64,000 nt of DNA from CAYUPY01 sp964446595 (lineage in GTDB: Bacteria > Patescibacteriota > Dojkabacteria > J137 > JAEUSD01), in NCBI GenBank assembly GCA_964446595.1, contig CAYUPY010000001.1:1-64000 (forward strand), written 5' to 3'. Shown piece after piece: positions 25,641 to 34,730 of the stretch. Position 1 is the stretch's first letter. The number at the start of each line of letters is the position of its first letter. A program made the translations under genes and the position numbers. A model generated the notes under the pieces. The model made no database searches, had not been told where the DNA came from, and saw nothing but the letters and a program-made list of their open reading frames with translations.

Positions 25641-28385
25641 TTAATCCTCTTCTCCTTCATTTCTACTAAATAGCGCATACAACCTTATTCTAACTGATTC
25701 TAGAGCCATGTAGTAGGCCGGAAAAGCTAAAATTACTAACAGAGTACTTGCTGCCAACCCAAAGATAATTGTAAAAGCTAAACTCTCCCAGAAAGGATCT
25801 GTTACTGCCAAAGGTAAAAGCCCTGCAATTGTAGTCACGGAAGTGGTCACCAGAGGACGGAAGCGTAAACGCACAGTCTCAGTAATGGCATCCACCAAGT
25901 TTTTACCTTGTTGCCGCAACTGGTTAGCATAGTCAACTAACAGAATAGTATTATTTACAACTATACCGGCGAGTGCAATTATCCCAATCATCACAAAGAA
26001 ACTTAACGGATTATTGGTTACCGACAAGCCAGGAATCACTCCAGCCAGCGCAAATGGAATAGCTGCAAAAATTAGTAAAGGCTGTGTAAACGAGTTAAAT
26101 AACACCACTAAAAGTCCATACATGATTACCAGGGCCGCCATAAAAGCAATTCCAGTTTGGATAAATGATTCTAAGTTATCTGACTCAATACCCTGATCAA
26201 ATCCTAGGGCATCGGAAGCTAAATTTAACGTCTCTAACCTATCTTCATCAAAAGCAGCCTTAATTTCAGATTCTAGATCTTGAAGTACTTCGGAAGTCAC
26301 ATCATCTTCACTAAACCTCGCCTGGATTTGTACAAATCTTCGGCCGTCAAGTTTATTAATACCTTCTAAATCACCCACAATGACTTCCTCTACTTCCAGT
26401 CTAGTATCGCTCACCTCGTTTTCATAAACATAACTTTCAATAAAGTCACTTAAGGTACTTGTGGCAACTTCTAAATCAGCAGTCTGGGCATCATAGACCT
26501 GCATTTGAAATGGGAACTCGTTTGAAGGAGGGCCTGCAGAAATGATTCCTGCTGTTACTTTTGCGTCCTCATAATTCTCAAAATCTGCATTTAATTGTGC
26601 GACCAATTCTGGTGCAGTGATTTCACGTTCTTCCATAGGGGAGAGCTGAATTTGAATTGAGTAACCAGACGTATTAGGCCCTGCAGCACCAAACCCACCA
26701 AAGTAACTTCCATACTCTACATGTTCACCAATTTGATAAATAATATCCTCCACCTCTCGAGCGCGCTCTATGGCCTGAGGTATCGTTAGCTCTTGACTAT
26801 CGGTAAAATTAACACTGACGCTAATTGCCTCTGAGTCCTTTTCAGTAGGGAAAATATCAAATTGTAATCGAGGACCAAAGAAACTAACATTCACAAATAG
26901 TACGACCAACGAAACAACGATCACCGCCAGCACTAAAGGCCAGCTTTTCACATAAGTATTTACGAAACGCGCTACGGCGGCGCCAACAAAATCTATAATG
27001 CCGCCGCCAAAGTTCAAAATTCTGTACCATGGCTGACGTCGCTGCTTTTCGGTAGTGGAGATTAATAACAAGTCTGCTAACCATGTAAACACGGTCAACG
27101 CTGCTATTAGCGAAATCGCCAAAGTCAATATAACTGTAATTGGTATTAGGGTAATAAACTCACCTAAAATCCCCCCGATCGCCAACATTGGTACAAAGAC
27201 TGCCAATGTTGTAAGTGTACCCAAAGCATCGGCTACACCAATTTTTTGAATAGCTTCCTTTACAGCCTTCACTCCTTTTTGACCAGCACGCTTTTCTTGA
27301 TCAATTGCCTCTACAACTACAATAATATCGTCCACTAACAATCCAATTACCAGAATTAGCCCAAACAAAGAAATCACGTTCAAGGTATACCCCATTAAAT
27401 AGAGAGAAAAGAAAACCCCCGAAAGCACAAATGGCAAAAACAATGCTGATACTAAAGCCGCGCGCCAATTAATAAACAAAAGCACAACTATCACAATTAC
27501 TAACAGAGCAGAAAGCGTATTTTGTTCGAGTGACGTAATTTGATTGTTCAGCTCCACAGCAATATCTGCACCATAAACAATCGTAGTTTCCGCGGAGATT
27601 ACCTCATCATCGCGTAATCCCTGCACTGCATTACGTACTGCCTCAGATAACTGCACTGCGTCAAAGCCCTCAGCCTTATTTAGGCCTACATTTATTGCAG
27701 GAGCCACCTTTAATTCATCTTCACCTGAAGTACTCTCTTCACGATAAAGCACCCGCGAAAAAGCGACTCTTTCTTCGGTGGTTTGATTTGTGAAAGGATT
27801 TGTACGTTCCTCAAACTGTTGTTTTACCTCTATTTCGTCAACTTCATTTAATTCACTCAACTCAGCAACTATTTTATTTGCCACCTTTTCCAGCTCAGTC
27901 AGATTAAGCTCAGGGTTAGAAACGGAAAAAATAAACTCATACACACCATCAGCCGAAGCAGCATCAATAGCTGAAACAAAGACGTTAGCAGCTTGTGGTA
28001 ATGCAAATTTATCCACGATCGCTTCCACCTCTGTAGCGCCTTCTGCCGAAGTCGTATCTTCCGTAAATCTGACAGACAAACTAAACCCATTAGCCGTAGT
28101 AGACGAATTAATTGATTCTACTATCTCTAAATCCGTAATAGCATCTTCCAGCGGTTTAGTGAGTTTATTATTAACTACACTAACATCATCTACAAAATAA
28201 CTACCTTGCACAAACGCAATCGGGAACTGGATCTCAGGGAAACCTTCCCGCTTTAGCAGTGTAGTATAACTAACAAGACCGGCAACAAACACAGCCAATA
28301 AAATTAAAATAGAAGCGCGAGAATTCTTTACAAACCAACCGGAGACGCGCGCAATTGCATTATATTTTGGTGCTTTCATAGACAT
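25641..28385 (-). CDS. RND-superfamily transporter (HAE1/AcrB type)
   Basis: A 914-residue proton-driven transporter of the AcrB-like branch. The twofold repeat is visible: an N-terminal helix (about 22-42), large extracytoplasmic domain, six helices, then a second helix near 490-510, a second large loop and a final helical bundle. TM4 carries GLILVIGLLVDDIIVVVEAI with the paired aspartates needed for proton relay. The equivalent TM10 block is GIVVNNTILLVDYA. It is shorter than AcrB (about 1040) with reduced loops, as in Gram-positive HAE1 relatives. No adaptor or outer-membrane channel gene is adjacent, consistent with a monoderm. The start MSMKAPK follows directly on a short intergenic stretch. 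Confidence 0.93.
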   Translation of the reverse strand: MSMKAPKYNAIARVSGWFVKNSRASILILLAVFVAGLVSYTTLLKREGFPEIQFPIAFVQGSYFVDDVSVVNNKLTKPLEDAITDLEIVESINSSTTANGFSLSVRFTEDTTSAEGATEVEAIVDKFALPQAANVFVSAIDAASADGVYEFIFSVSNPELNLTELEKVANKIVAELSELNEVDEIEVKQQFEERTNPFTNQTTEERVAFSRVLYREESTSGEDELKVAPAINVGLNKAEGFDAVQLSEAVRNAVQGLRDDEVISAETTIVYGADIAVELNNQITSLEQNTLSALLVIVIVVLLFINWRAALVSALFLPFVLSGVFFSLYLMGYTLNVISLFGLILVIGLLVDDIIVVVEAIDQEKRAGQKGVKAVKEAIQKIGVADALGTLTTLAVFVPMLAIGGILGEFITLIPITVILTLAISLIAALTVFTWLADLLLISTTEKQRRQPWYRILNFGGGIIDFVGAAVARFVNTYVKSWPLVLAVIVVSLVVLFVNVSFFGPRLQFDIFPTEKDSEAISVSVNFTDSQELTIPQAIERAREVEDIIYQIGEHVEYGSYFGGFGAAGPNTSGYSIQIQLSPMEEREITAPELVAQLNADFENYEDAKVTAGIISAGPPSNEFPFQMQVYDAQTADLEVATSTLSDFIESYVYENEVSDTRLEVEEVIVGDLEGINKLDGRRFVQIQARFSEDDVTSEVLQDLESEIKAAFDEDRLETLNLASDALGFDQGIESDNLESFIQTGIAFMAALVIMYGLLVVLFNSFTQPLLIFAAIPFALAGVIPGLSVTNNPLSFFVMIGIIALAGIVVNNTILLVDYANQLRQQGKNLVDAITETVRLRFRPLVTTSVTTIAGLLPLAVTDPFWESLAFTIIFGLAASTLLVILAFPAYYMALESVRIRLYALFSRNEGEED

Positions 28386-28446
28386 TTTGGAGTAAGTTTA
28401 AAATCAAAATGAGTATATCACCACCTCAAATTCTTGGCTCTAAAAA

Positions 28447-29328
28447 CTATTTTCCAAAACGGGAATAGACCCCGTACACAATATTTACGAGAATGCCTAC
28501 AAATACGGCCCCCACCGCTAATAATAAATCGAGTGGGGCATCGGCGGTGAGCGAAAAGCGAATCAAAATTGTAGAAATAATAAACATCGCGTTGCGGTAT
28601 ACAACCTGGTACTTCTCCATAAATGCATATGAAAGAAGCACAATCAGCACATCTGTAAAAATCATCACCGTAAACAGAGTACTAAAGTATTGATCCTGCA
28701 CATCATAAATACTGATCACACTTCCTGTAGAAACATCTATCACCCAGCCAAAGAAATAGTACATCCCAAGCAACACGAGAATAACGGACAACGTAAGTGC
28801 AATTGTCTTTTTAGCATTCACAAACAAAAGTTTAGACTTGTCTGACACAAAAAAATCCTCATCCTTTTCGCAAATCTTGCCTGTAAACTTGAAGGCGGCC
28901 ACCAAAGCAAACAAAACGACGGCCGCCACAATATCCAACCCAATATTCATCAAAATATCCCCTTGAGTAGACACAGCCTCTACACTAGTCAAATCGGAAG
29001 CATCTTTAAAAACACCCCACAACACAATCAAAGAAATCACCTGATACTGCCTGATAATCGAAGTTGTAATATTATTGGGGATTGCCGCAATCAACAAATA
29101 CACCTCGAAGAGTAGAATTACTGCAAACGGTGTAAACACTGCAGATAAATAGTTTTCCCCCAGAGCCGACACAATCGGGAGGAAACTTAGTCCTAGATTA
29201 TTAAACCAAATAACCACCAAATGGAGAATAAACAAAGTGACTGCAATGAAAACTATCACTTTTTGCACCTTGCGAATGTTTTCTTCGCAAAAAAGGTCAT
29301 TATAAAGTTTCAACACGGGCTTCACCAT
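28447..29328 (-). CDS. polytopic membrane protein, about 7 spans
   Basis: A 293-residue integral membrane protein with about seven predicted helices (near 22-45, 60-85, 95-112, 127-147, 177-200, 218-235 and 265-285) and short loops, one of them charged (KICEKDEDFFVSDKSK). No transporter signature was recognised, and the function is unknown. It sits 61 bases upstream of the RND gene on the same strand. A strong extended -10 (TGT TAGAAT) ends 6 bases before its ATG at 29328, predicting a leaderless transcript that may continue into the RND operon. Confidence 0.75.
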   Translation of the reverse strand: MVKPVLKLYNDLFCEENIRKVQKVIVFIAVTLFILHLVVIWFNNLGLSFLPIVSALGENYLSAVFTPFAVILLFEVYLLIAAIPNNITTSIIRQYQVISLIVLWGVFKDASDLTSVEAVSTQGDILMNIGLDIVAAVVLFALVAAFKFTGKICEKDEDFFVSDKSKLLFVNAKKTIALTLSVILVLLGMYYFFGWVIDVSTGSVISIYDVQDQYFSTLFTVMIFTDVLIVLLSYAFMEKYQVVYRNAMFIISTILIRFSLTADAPLDLLLAVGAVFVGILVNIVYGVYSRFGK

Positions 29329-29343
29329 GACAAGATTCTAACA
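29329..29343 (-). promoter_or_regulatory. extended -10 promoter, probable leaderless start
   Basis: The minus strand reads TGT TAGAAT CTTGTC ATG, with the hexamer 6 bases before the start codon of the polytopic membrane protein. Confidence 0.6.
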
Positions 29344-29381
29344 TGCGATCGCTACTTTTAATGTTGAAAACCTAGATTCCT

Positions 29382-29425
29382 AAATTTACTTCTAGAAGTA
29401 AATTTTAGTTCTAGAAGTAAATTCA
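29382..29425. repeat. 24-bp perfect palindrome plus partial second copy upstream of enolase
   Basis: 29382-29405 is a perfect palindrome (AAATTTACTTCT and its complement). Directly after it, 29407-29425 repeats the right half as AGTTCTAGAAGTAAATTCA. The same 19 bases occur at 46655-46673. It could be a regulator-binding site in the enolase upstream region or part of a dispersed repeat. Confidence 0.8.
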
Positions 29426-29493
29426 AAGTAATGCATTTGACTAACTTTCCCCGCAGGGATAACCTATTAAAGATATTTTTGAACAGTATATTA

Positions 29494-30738
29494 ATGGCTC
29501 AAATTACAGATATTCTGGCCCGTCAAATTTTGGATTCTCGGGGCAATCCTACAGTTGAAGTTGATGTTTTGCTGGATGATAATAGCTTTGGAAGAGCAGC
29601 GGTACCTAGTGGGGCCTCCACCGGTGCGCACGAAGCACTTGAACTGCGTGATGGCGATAAAAGCAAATACCTAGGTAAATCCGTAGAAAAAGCAGTAGAA
29701 AACGCCCGCACTACGATCCTGGAGGCAGTAAAGGGTAAAGATTTTGAAGAACAAAGTGAACTGGATTCCTTTTTGAATGAACTAGATGGAACTGAAAATA
29801 AAGGTAACTTGGGTGCAAACGCCATTTTAGGTGTATCATTGGCGTTCGCCTGGGCTAACGCCAACTCTCGTGAACAAAGTTTGTTTGAGTACATCGGTGA
29901 TGTTTATGAAACAGAAGACTACAGTCTTCCCAGACCAATGTTCAACATTATGAATGGTGGTAAGCACGCTAACTGGTCAACTGACATTCAAGAGTTTATG
30001 GTAATTTCTCATGCGGAAATGTTCTCCGAGCAAATACAAATGGGTGTGGAAATTTTTCAACACCTAGGCAAACTTTTGGAGGCGAAAGGGCTTTCTACAA
30101 ATATCGGTAATGAAGGGGGATATGCTCCTGGATTTAGCTCTAATCAAGAAGCTTTCGAGATTATTTCTCAGGCAGTGGAAAAAGCTGGCTATCGATTAGG
30201 AGAAGATGTTTCTTTTGCTCTTGATGTTGCTGCTAGCGAATTTTATGATGCTGAGCGCAATTTGTATGTTCTGAAAACTGAAGACCGAGAGTTGACCACC
30301 GCTGAGTGGAGTAGTTATTTAGACGAATTAATGGGAAAGTACCCTTTAATTAGTATTGAGGATCCGTTTGGGGAGGATCATTGGGAGGCGTGGCAAGAGT
30401 TCCATGCTACCCACAAAGAATTGCAACTTGTAGGAGATGATCTTTTGGTGACCAATAAAGACCGCGTTTCCAAGGCTATCGACACTGAAAGTTGTAACGC
30501 ACTACTCGTAAAGGTCAACCAGATTGGTACTCTTACAGAGACTCTAGAAGCAATGTGCACAGCACAAAAGGCTGGTTGGAATAATGTAGTCTCCCACCGC
30601 AGTGGTGAAACCGAAGATGTCACAATCTCACACCTAGCGGTTGGAACTGCTTGCGGGCAAATCAAAACTGGTGCTCCAAGTAGAGGCGAACGCACCGCTA
30701 AGTACAACGAATTGATCCGCATTGCTGAAGAACTGTAA
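29494..30738 (+). CDS. eno: enolase (phosphopyruvate hydratase)
   Basis: Enolase converts 2-phosphoglycerate to phosphoenolpyruvate in glycolysis, the step after the phosphoglycerate mutase encoded at 43.8-45.5 kb. Landmarks are ARQILDSRGNPTVEVDV, the mobile loop SGASTGAHEALELRDGD, the metal ligand block ISIEDPFGEDHW, LVGDDLLVTN, the catalytic lysine segment LLVKVNQIGT and SHRSGETED. I chose ATG 29494 (MAQITDIL). The longer in-frame start at 29431 adds 21 residues without homology. That gives 414 residues, close to the usual 420-430. Downstream, the sensor gene begins after 38 bases on the same strand, so read-through into the pilus regulatory operon is possible. Confidence 0.97.
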   Translation: MAQITDILARQILDSRGNPTVEVDVLLDDNSFGRAAVPSGASTGAHEALELRDGDKSKYLGKSVEKAVENARTTILEAVKGKDFEEQSELDSFLNELDGTENKGNLGANAILGVSLAFAWANANSREQSLFEYIGDVYETEDYSLPRPMFNIMNGGKHANWSTDIQEFMVISHAEMFSEQIQMGVEIFQHLGKLLEAKGLSTNIGNEGGYAPGFSSNQEAFEIISQAVEKAGYRLGEDVSFALDVAASEFYDAERNLYVLKTEDRELTTAEWSSYLDELMGKYPLISIEDPFGEDHWEAWQEFHATHKELQLVGDDLLVTNKDRVSKAIDTESCNALLVKVNQIGTLTETLEAMCTAQKAGWNNVVSHRSGETEDVTISHLAVGTACGQIKTGAPSRGERTAKYNELIRIAEEL

Positions 30739-30776
30739 AAGCCCTAAAATAAAAATATTAGTTTAAGTGAATTTTA

Positions 30777-32327
30777 ATGCTGCCCATTCGCGATAAGTTT
30801 GGTTCTAGATTATTCTTAGTGCTTACTACGCTTATCCTACTGTTGGCTACAATCGCAGTAGGAGTAGGCGGTGAGTATTTAATCCGGCTACGTGCTCAAG
30901 ATAACTTCCGCCTGCAGTTGGTTGAAACTGCAGGCAACCTACAATCCCGGCTTGATAGTTATGGCCAATTGATACTGGGAATAGAAGCATTCATTACACT
31001 TAACGATAATGTCACCCTTTCTGATCTAAACGCCTATACTGAAGGCATTAGACTAAAACGAGATTTCCAGGGGGTATCTTCAATTGGTTTGGTGAGAGGG
31101 ATTACAAAAGAGGAATTACCTCAATTTCGAGATAGCTTGACTGTAGAAGTAGCAGAGTTTACTACAGGCAGAATCAACACCTTGCCGTTGATGCCTACAG
31201 GAAATGAAATTTTGACTGAGGAAAATTCAATTGACGGCAAATATTATGTAGTTGAGTATATAGGCCCAGCTACTGATGACACTTTACGCATATCTGGCCT
31301 AAACACGGCACAATTCGCCGATAGAAGACAGGCAATCATCAAAGCGTTAGGAAGCGAAAAGTCTGTCGCTACAGACAACTTAGAGTTGGCTACCGGATTA
31401 AATGGCTTCATTCTGTATAAGCGAATCGCGACACAAGACGGAAACGCCGAGGATCTAATTGCCCTATCTTTCCGTTCAAATGACTTTTACCGTGAACTAC
31501 TAAAAGACTTATTAAATACTCAAGACATTCGCGTCAGCCTCAAAGAAGCTGATAATTCAGTTTTGTTTGAAGAAGGCGGTATCATTGATCCTTATTTTAA
31601 AGAAGATATCATACTTAATTTTGGCGGCCGTCAGTTTGTATTCACACTTGAGGGGGATAAAAACTTCCGCCAAATTAGCACTTCTATAAATTTGCCCTTA
31701 CTGCTTTCCGCAGCAGTGGGAATTACTTCAACTCTGATCCTACTCTTCATCATTAATTTAAATAAAACCAAAGAAGATACAGAAAAATTAGCAGCAGACT
31801 CTGCTTCTAAAGCAGAAAGGCTTGAAGATCAAATTCAGACTATTTTAGACAATACTTCAATTATGGTTTATGTTAAAGGTAATGATGGTAAATACCAATT
31901 AGTAAATAAAGAGTTTTCACGACTAGTAGGAGAGCAGACTATTAATATGATTGGTAAAACTGATTTTGATATTTTCCCTGCTTCGATTGCTGCCCGGATT
32001 GTCGAAAATGATCGTAAAGTAGTCAGTACAAAAGCTAGGCAGCAGTTCGAGGAAAAAATACCAAATACAAATGGCACTGAAGAGATTTACTACAGCCAAA
32101 AGTTCCCTCTGTTAAATGCCCAAAATGAAGTGTATGCTATTGGTGGAGTGTCTACCAATGTGACTGAGCAAAAGAAAAATACAGAAAAACTTGAAGAACG
32201 ACGGGCCGAACTTGAAAGAGTAAATAATATGATGATTGATCGAGAGCTTAAAATGATTGAATTAAAGGAAAGAATCAAACAACTTGAACAGACAGAAGGA
32301 GGGGAACCGGATAATGAGCAAACTTGA
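30777..32327 (+). CDS. CHASE-PAS membrane sensor without kinase domain
   Basis: A 516-residue sensor with two membrane segments (about 11-33 and 303-326) flanking an extracellular CHASE-type domain (residues 40-290, GVSSIGLVRGITKEELPQF). A cytoplasmic PAS domain follows (about 345-465, with VYVKGNDGKYQLVNKEF and the C-terminal GGVSTNVTEQKK), then a terminal coiled coil. There is no HisKA or ATPase domain. The gene overlaps the next one, a soluble PAS-histidine kinase, by 14 bases. The natural reading is a split sensor kinase: this protein perceives an extracellular ligand and passes the signal to the separately encoded kinase. The ligand is unknown. A 10-bp perfect hairpin is embedded at 30910-30935. 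Confidence 0.88.
   Translation: MLPIRDKFGSRLFLVLTTLILLLATIAVGVGGEYLIRLRAQDNFRLQLVETAGNLQSRLDSYGQLILGIEAFITLNDNVTLSDLNAYTEGIRLKRDFQGVSSIGLVRGITKEELPQFRDSLTVEVAEFTTGRINTLPLMPTGNEILTEENSIDGKYYVVEYIGPATDDTLRISGLNTAQFADRRQAIIKALGSEKSVATDNLELATGLNGFILYKRIATQDGNAEDLIALSFRSNDFYRELLKDLLNTQDIRVSLKEADNSVLFEEGGIIDPYFKEDIILNFGGRQFVFTLEGDKNFRQISTSINLPLLLSAAVGITSTLILLFIINLNKTKEDTEKLAADSASKAERLEDQIQTILDNTSIMVYVKGNDGKYQLVNKEFSRLVGEQTINMIGKTDFDIFPASIAARIVENDRKVVSTKARQQFEEKIPNTNGTEEIYYSQKFPLLNAQNEVYAIGGVSTNVTEQKKNTEKLEERRAELERVNNMMIDRELKMIELKERIKQLEQTEGGEPDNEQT
30910..30935. repeat. 10-bp intragenic perfect hairpin
   Basis: GCCTGCAGTT (30910-30919), 6-base loop, AACTGCAGGC (30926-30935), inside the CHASE sensor gene. 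Confidence 0.8.
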
Positions 32328-34215
32328 TAGCCCTTCCACAATGGAGATGGCACATCTAGCACTTTTAAGTCCAGATCTTATGTGTGCTATCGATGAAAAG
32401 GGTACTTTAATTGTGGTTAACGATACCTTCGCCAGCATTCTACAGCGCAAGGATGATGAATTAAAAGGAGAAAACTTTTTTACATTTATTTATAGTGATG
32501 ACATTAGCGAGGTGGTTGATAAACTAAAGGAATTAAAACCTACAGAGTTTATCCGCTTCATCTTTCGCTTATCTATCACCGGACAGGGACCCGTCCAAAT
32601 TGATTGGAGTGCTACCAAACATCAGAACCTAATCTACCTCACAGGAAGACAGACTTCGGCGATTGGATTTGACGCAGAGAATACTCTTGAAAATGAATCA
32701 CTTAACGCCTTTTTGAAATACGCACCTGCCGCAATCGCCTTTTTTGACACCAACATGCGGTACCTAGCAGCCAGTCAGCGTTGGTATTCTGATTACAGCA
32801 TTAAGGAGGAAATAATTGGTAAATCCCACTACGAAGTTTTTCCAATGGTTAGTGAAGAATGGAAACAAGTTCATGCCCACTGTTTACAAGGGAATATTGC
32901 TGAACGTGAAGAAGACAGTTTTGTAGATGTGAACAGCAAAACACAATGGATAAAATGGGCAATTCATCCCTGGTATACGAATGAGGGCAAGGTAGGCGGG
33001 ATTATTATGTTTACGGATATCATTACAGAACAAAAGCAAGGTGAAAGAGAGCTCCTTAAACGCAACCGTGAACTAGAAAAACTAAAGCGTGCAACCTTAA
33101 ATATTCTGGAAGATGTGGAAGCAGAAAAAAATAAGGCATCCCAAGAAAAAGAAAAATTATCTCTAATACTACAGAGTATCGGAGACGGCGTGGTAGTTAT
33201 GGATCAAGATCAAAAGATATTACTTACAAATAAGATCACTTCTGACTTAACCGGCTATTCACAGTCAGAGTTGATAGGGCAGCCCTATTATGAGGTTTTG
33301 CGTTTTGTTGACAAATTTGGCAAGCCGTTTACTAAGTTTATAGATGATGTTTATGAGAGAGGTTTAGTGTCTTCATTAGGCAATGACGTTTCCTTGGTAA
33401 AAAAAGACGGAGAGGTCATTGCCGTTTCAGATTCAGCAGCCCCAATTAAAATTAATGACGTAATTACAGGTTGTATTGTTATTTTCAGAGATGCCACTCA
33501 AGAAAGAAAGGTAGATCAGATGAAGTCCGATTTTGTATCTATTGCTTCTCACCAATTGCGCACGCCGCTCACAGCGGTTAAATGGTATGCTGAACTCTTA
33601 TCGAGCGAACTAGAGAAGGGTCCAGACGAGCATAAACAATTAGTAAACGAAATTGTGACTAGCAACCATCGTATGATAATGCTTGTTAATGATCTACTAT
33701 CGGTCTCACGCATAGAACGAGATACGGATATGAATGTCAAGACTTCTGAACTTAATCTTAATAAATTGGTGGAGGAAACCATAAAAGAAAACTCAGCTTT
33801 GACCCGTAGCCAGGAAGTAAAAGTCTTGAATCAAGTACCCCAAGATTTAGAAATTACCGCAGATAAAGATAAATTATTTGAAGTTTTGAAAAATTTGGTC
33901 AATAATGGCGTAAAGTATTCATCTCGAGGAGGGCAGGTAGAAGTAGCAGCAGAACTTGTTCAACCAGGAGGTGAGGGTAACCAAAACGTCAGGATTACGG
34001 TGACTGATCACGGAATAGGAATTCCTGAACACCAAAAACCTGAAGTGTTCCGAAAATTCTTTAGAGCTGACAATGCAACTCGTTTGCAAACTGAAGGAAA
34101 CGGCCTTGGTCTCTACATAGTCAAATCTTTTGTAGAGGCACATAAAGGACAAATAACTTTCGAGTCTGAAGAAGGAAAAGGAACAAAATTTATTGTTACA
34201 CTGCCTAATACTTAA
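32314..34215 (+). CDS. soluble multi-PAS sensor histidine kinase
   Basis: A cytoplasmic histidine kinase with three PAS-like domains (about 10-115, 130-245 and 275-400). A HisKA domain carries the phospho-acceptor histidine in SIASHQLRTPLTAVKW, and a HATPase domain carries NLVNNGVKYS (N box), DHGIGIPEHQ (G1) and GNGLGLYIVK (G2). No membrane segment is present. I chose ATG 32314, preceded by AAGGAGG (32296-32302) with an 11-base spacing, over the longer in-frame start at 32284. The upstream CHASE sensor overlaps by 14 bases, and a stand-alone receiver follows 16 bases downstream, so the three form a phosphorelay unit placed directly before the pilus genes. Confidence 0.94.
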   Translation: MSKLDSPSTMEMAHLALLSPDLMCAIDEKGTLIVVNDTFASILQRKDDELKGENFFTFIYSDDISEVVDKLKELKPTEFIRFIFRLSITGQGPVQIDWSATKHQNLIYLTGRQTSAIGFDAENTLENESLNAFLKYAPAAIAFFDTNMRYLAASQRWYSDYSIKEEIIGKSHYEVFPMVSEEWKQVHAHCLQGNIAEREEDSFVDVNSKTQWIKWAIHPWYTNEGKVGGIIMFTDIITEQKQGERELLKRNRELEKLKRATLNILEDVEAEKNKASQEKEKLSLILQSIGDGVVVMDQDQKILLTNKITSDLTGYSQSELIGQPYYEVLRFVDKFGKPFTKFIDDVYERGLVSSLGNDVSLVKKDGEVIAVSDSAAPIKINDVITGCIVIFRDATQERKVDQMKSDFVSIASHQLRTPLTAVKWYAELLSSELEKGPDEHKQLVNEIVTSNHRMIMLVNDLLSVSRIERDTDMNVKTSELNLNKLVEETIKENSALTRSQEVKVLNQVPQDLEITADKDKLFEVLKNLVNNGVKYSSRGGQVEVAAELVQPGGEGNQNVRITVTDHGIGIPEHQKPEVFRKFFRADNATRLQTEGNGLGLYIVKSFVEAHKGQITFESEEGKGTKFIVTLPNT

Positions 34216-34231
34216 TTATTAATACGCTTAT

Positions 34232-34702
34232 ATGCAAGATGAGTTAACACCAGAAACCGAGGAGCAAACATCAACTGAAACTACTGTTGCGGAAGATGCT
34301 CAAACTGTTTCAGAGGACGCTCAAGCTGATACCTCTGCTTCGGCTTCAATATTAATTGTTGAAGACGAAAGCCCTTTGGCCAACGCTGTGAATTTAAAGC
34401 TGAAAAGCGCTGGATTTGAAGTTCACCGCGCAGCTGATGGGGTAGAGGGTCTAGAGATCTTAGAACAAAATAAAATAGATTTAGTGTTACTAGATCTACT
34501 GCTTCCTAATTTAGATGGATTCGAGGTACTACGTCGTATCCGCGAAATGGGAAACAATGTACATGTCGTGATTACATCAAACCTAAGTCAGGAAGAAGAT
34601 CGCAAAAAAGCAATGGATCTAGGTGCTAATGATTACTTAGTTAAATCAGATATTCAACTTTCTGAATTGGTTGAGTACATTAATAAACACCTTAAGTCAT
34701 AG
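34232..34702 (+). CDS. stand-alone response regulator receiver (REC)
   Basis: A 156-residue single-domain response regulator. The first 40 residues are a Thr/Glu/Ala-rich acidic tail. The receiver follows with ILIVEDES (acidic pocket), phospho-Asp in LVLLDLLLP, the switch Thr/Ser segment VVITSNLS and the lysine in DYLVKSD. There is no output domain, so it should act through protein contact like CheY. It lies between the histidine kinase and pilB (28 bases), which makes the pilus motor the likely target, as in chemosensory control of twitching. That target is inferred from gene order. Confidence 0.93.
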   Translation: MQDELTPETEEQTSTETTVAEDAQTVSEDAQADTSASASILIVEDESPLANAVNLKLKSAGFEVHRAADGVEGLEILEQNKIDLVLLDLLLPNLDGFEVLRRIREMGNNVHVVITSNLSQEEDRKKAMDLGANDYLVKSDIQLSELVEYINKHLKS

Positions 34703-34730
34703 GAATATCTAAACTAAACAACTTAAACAC

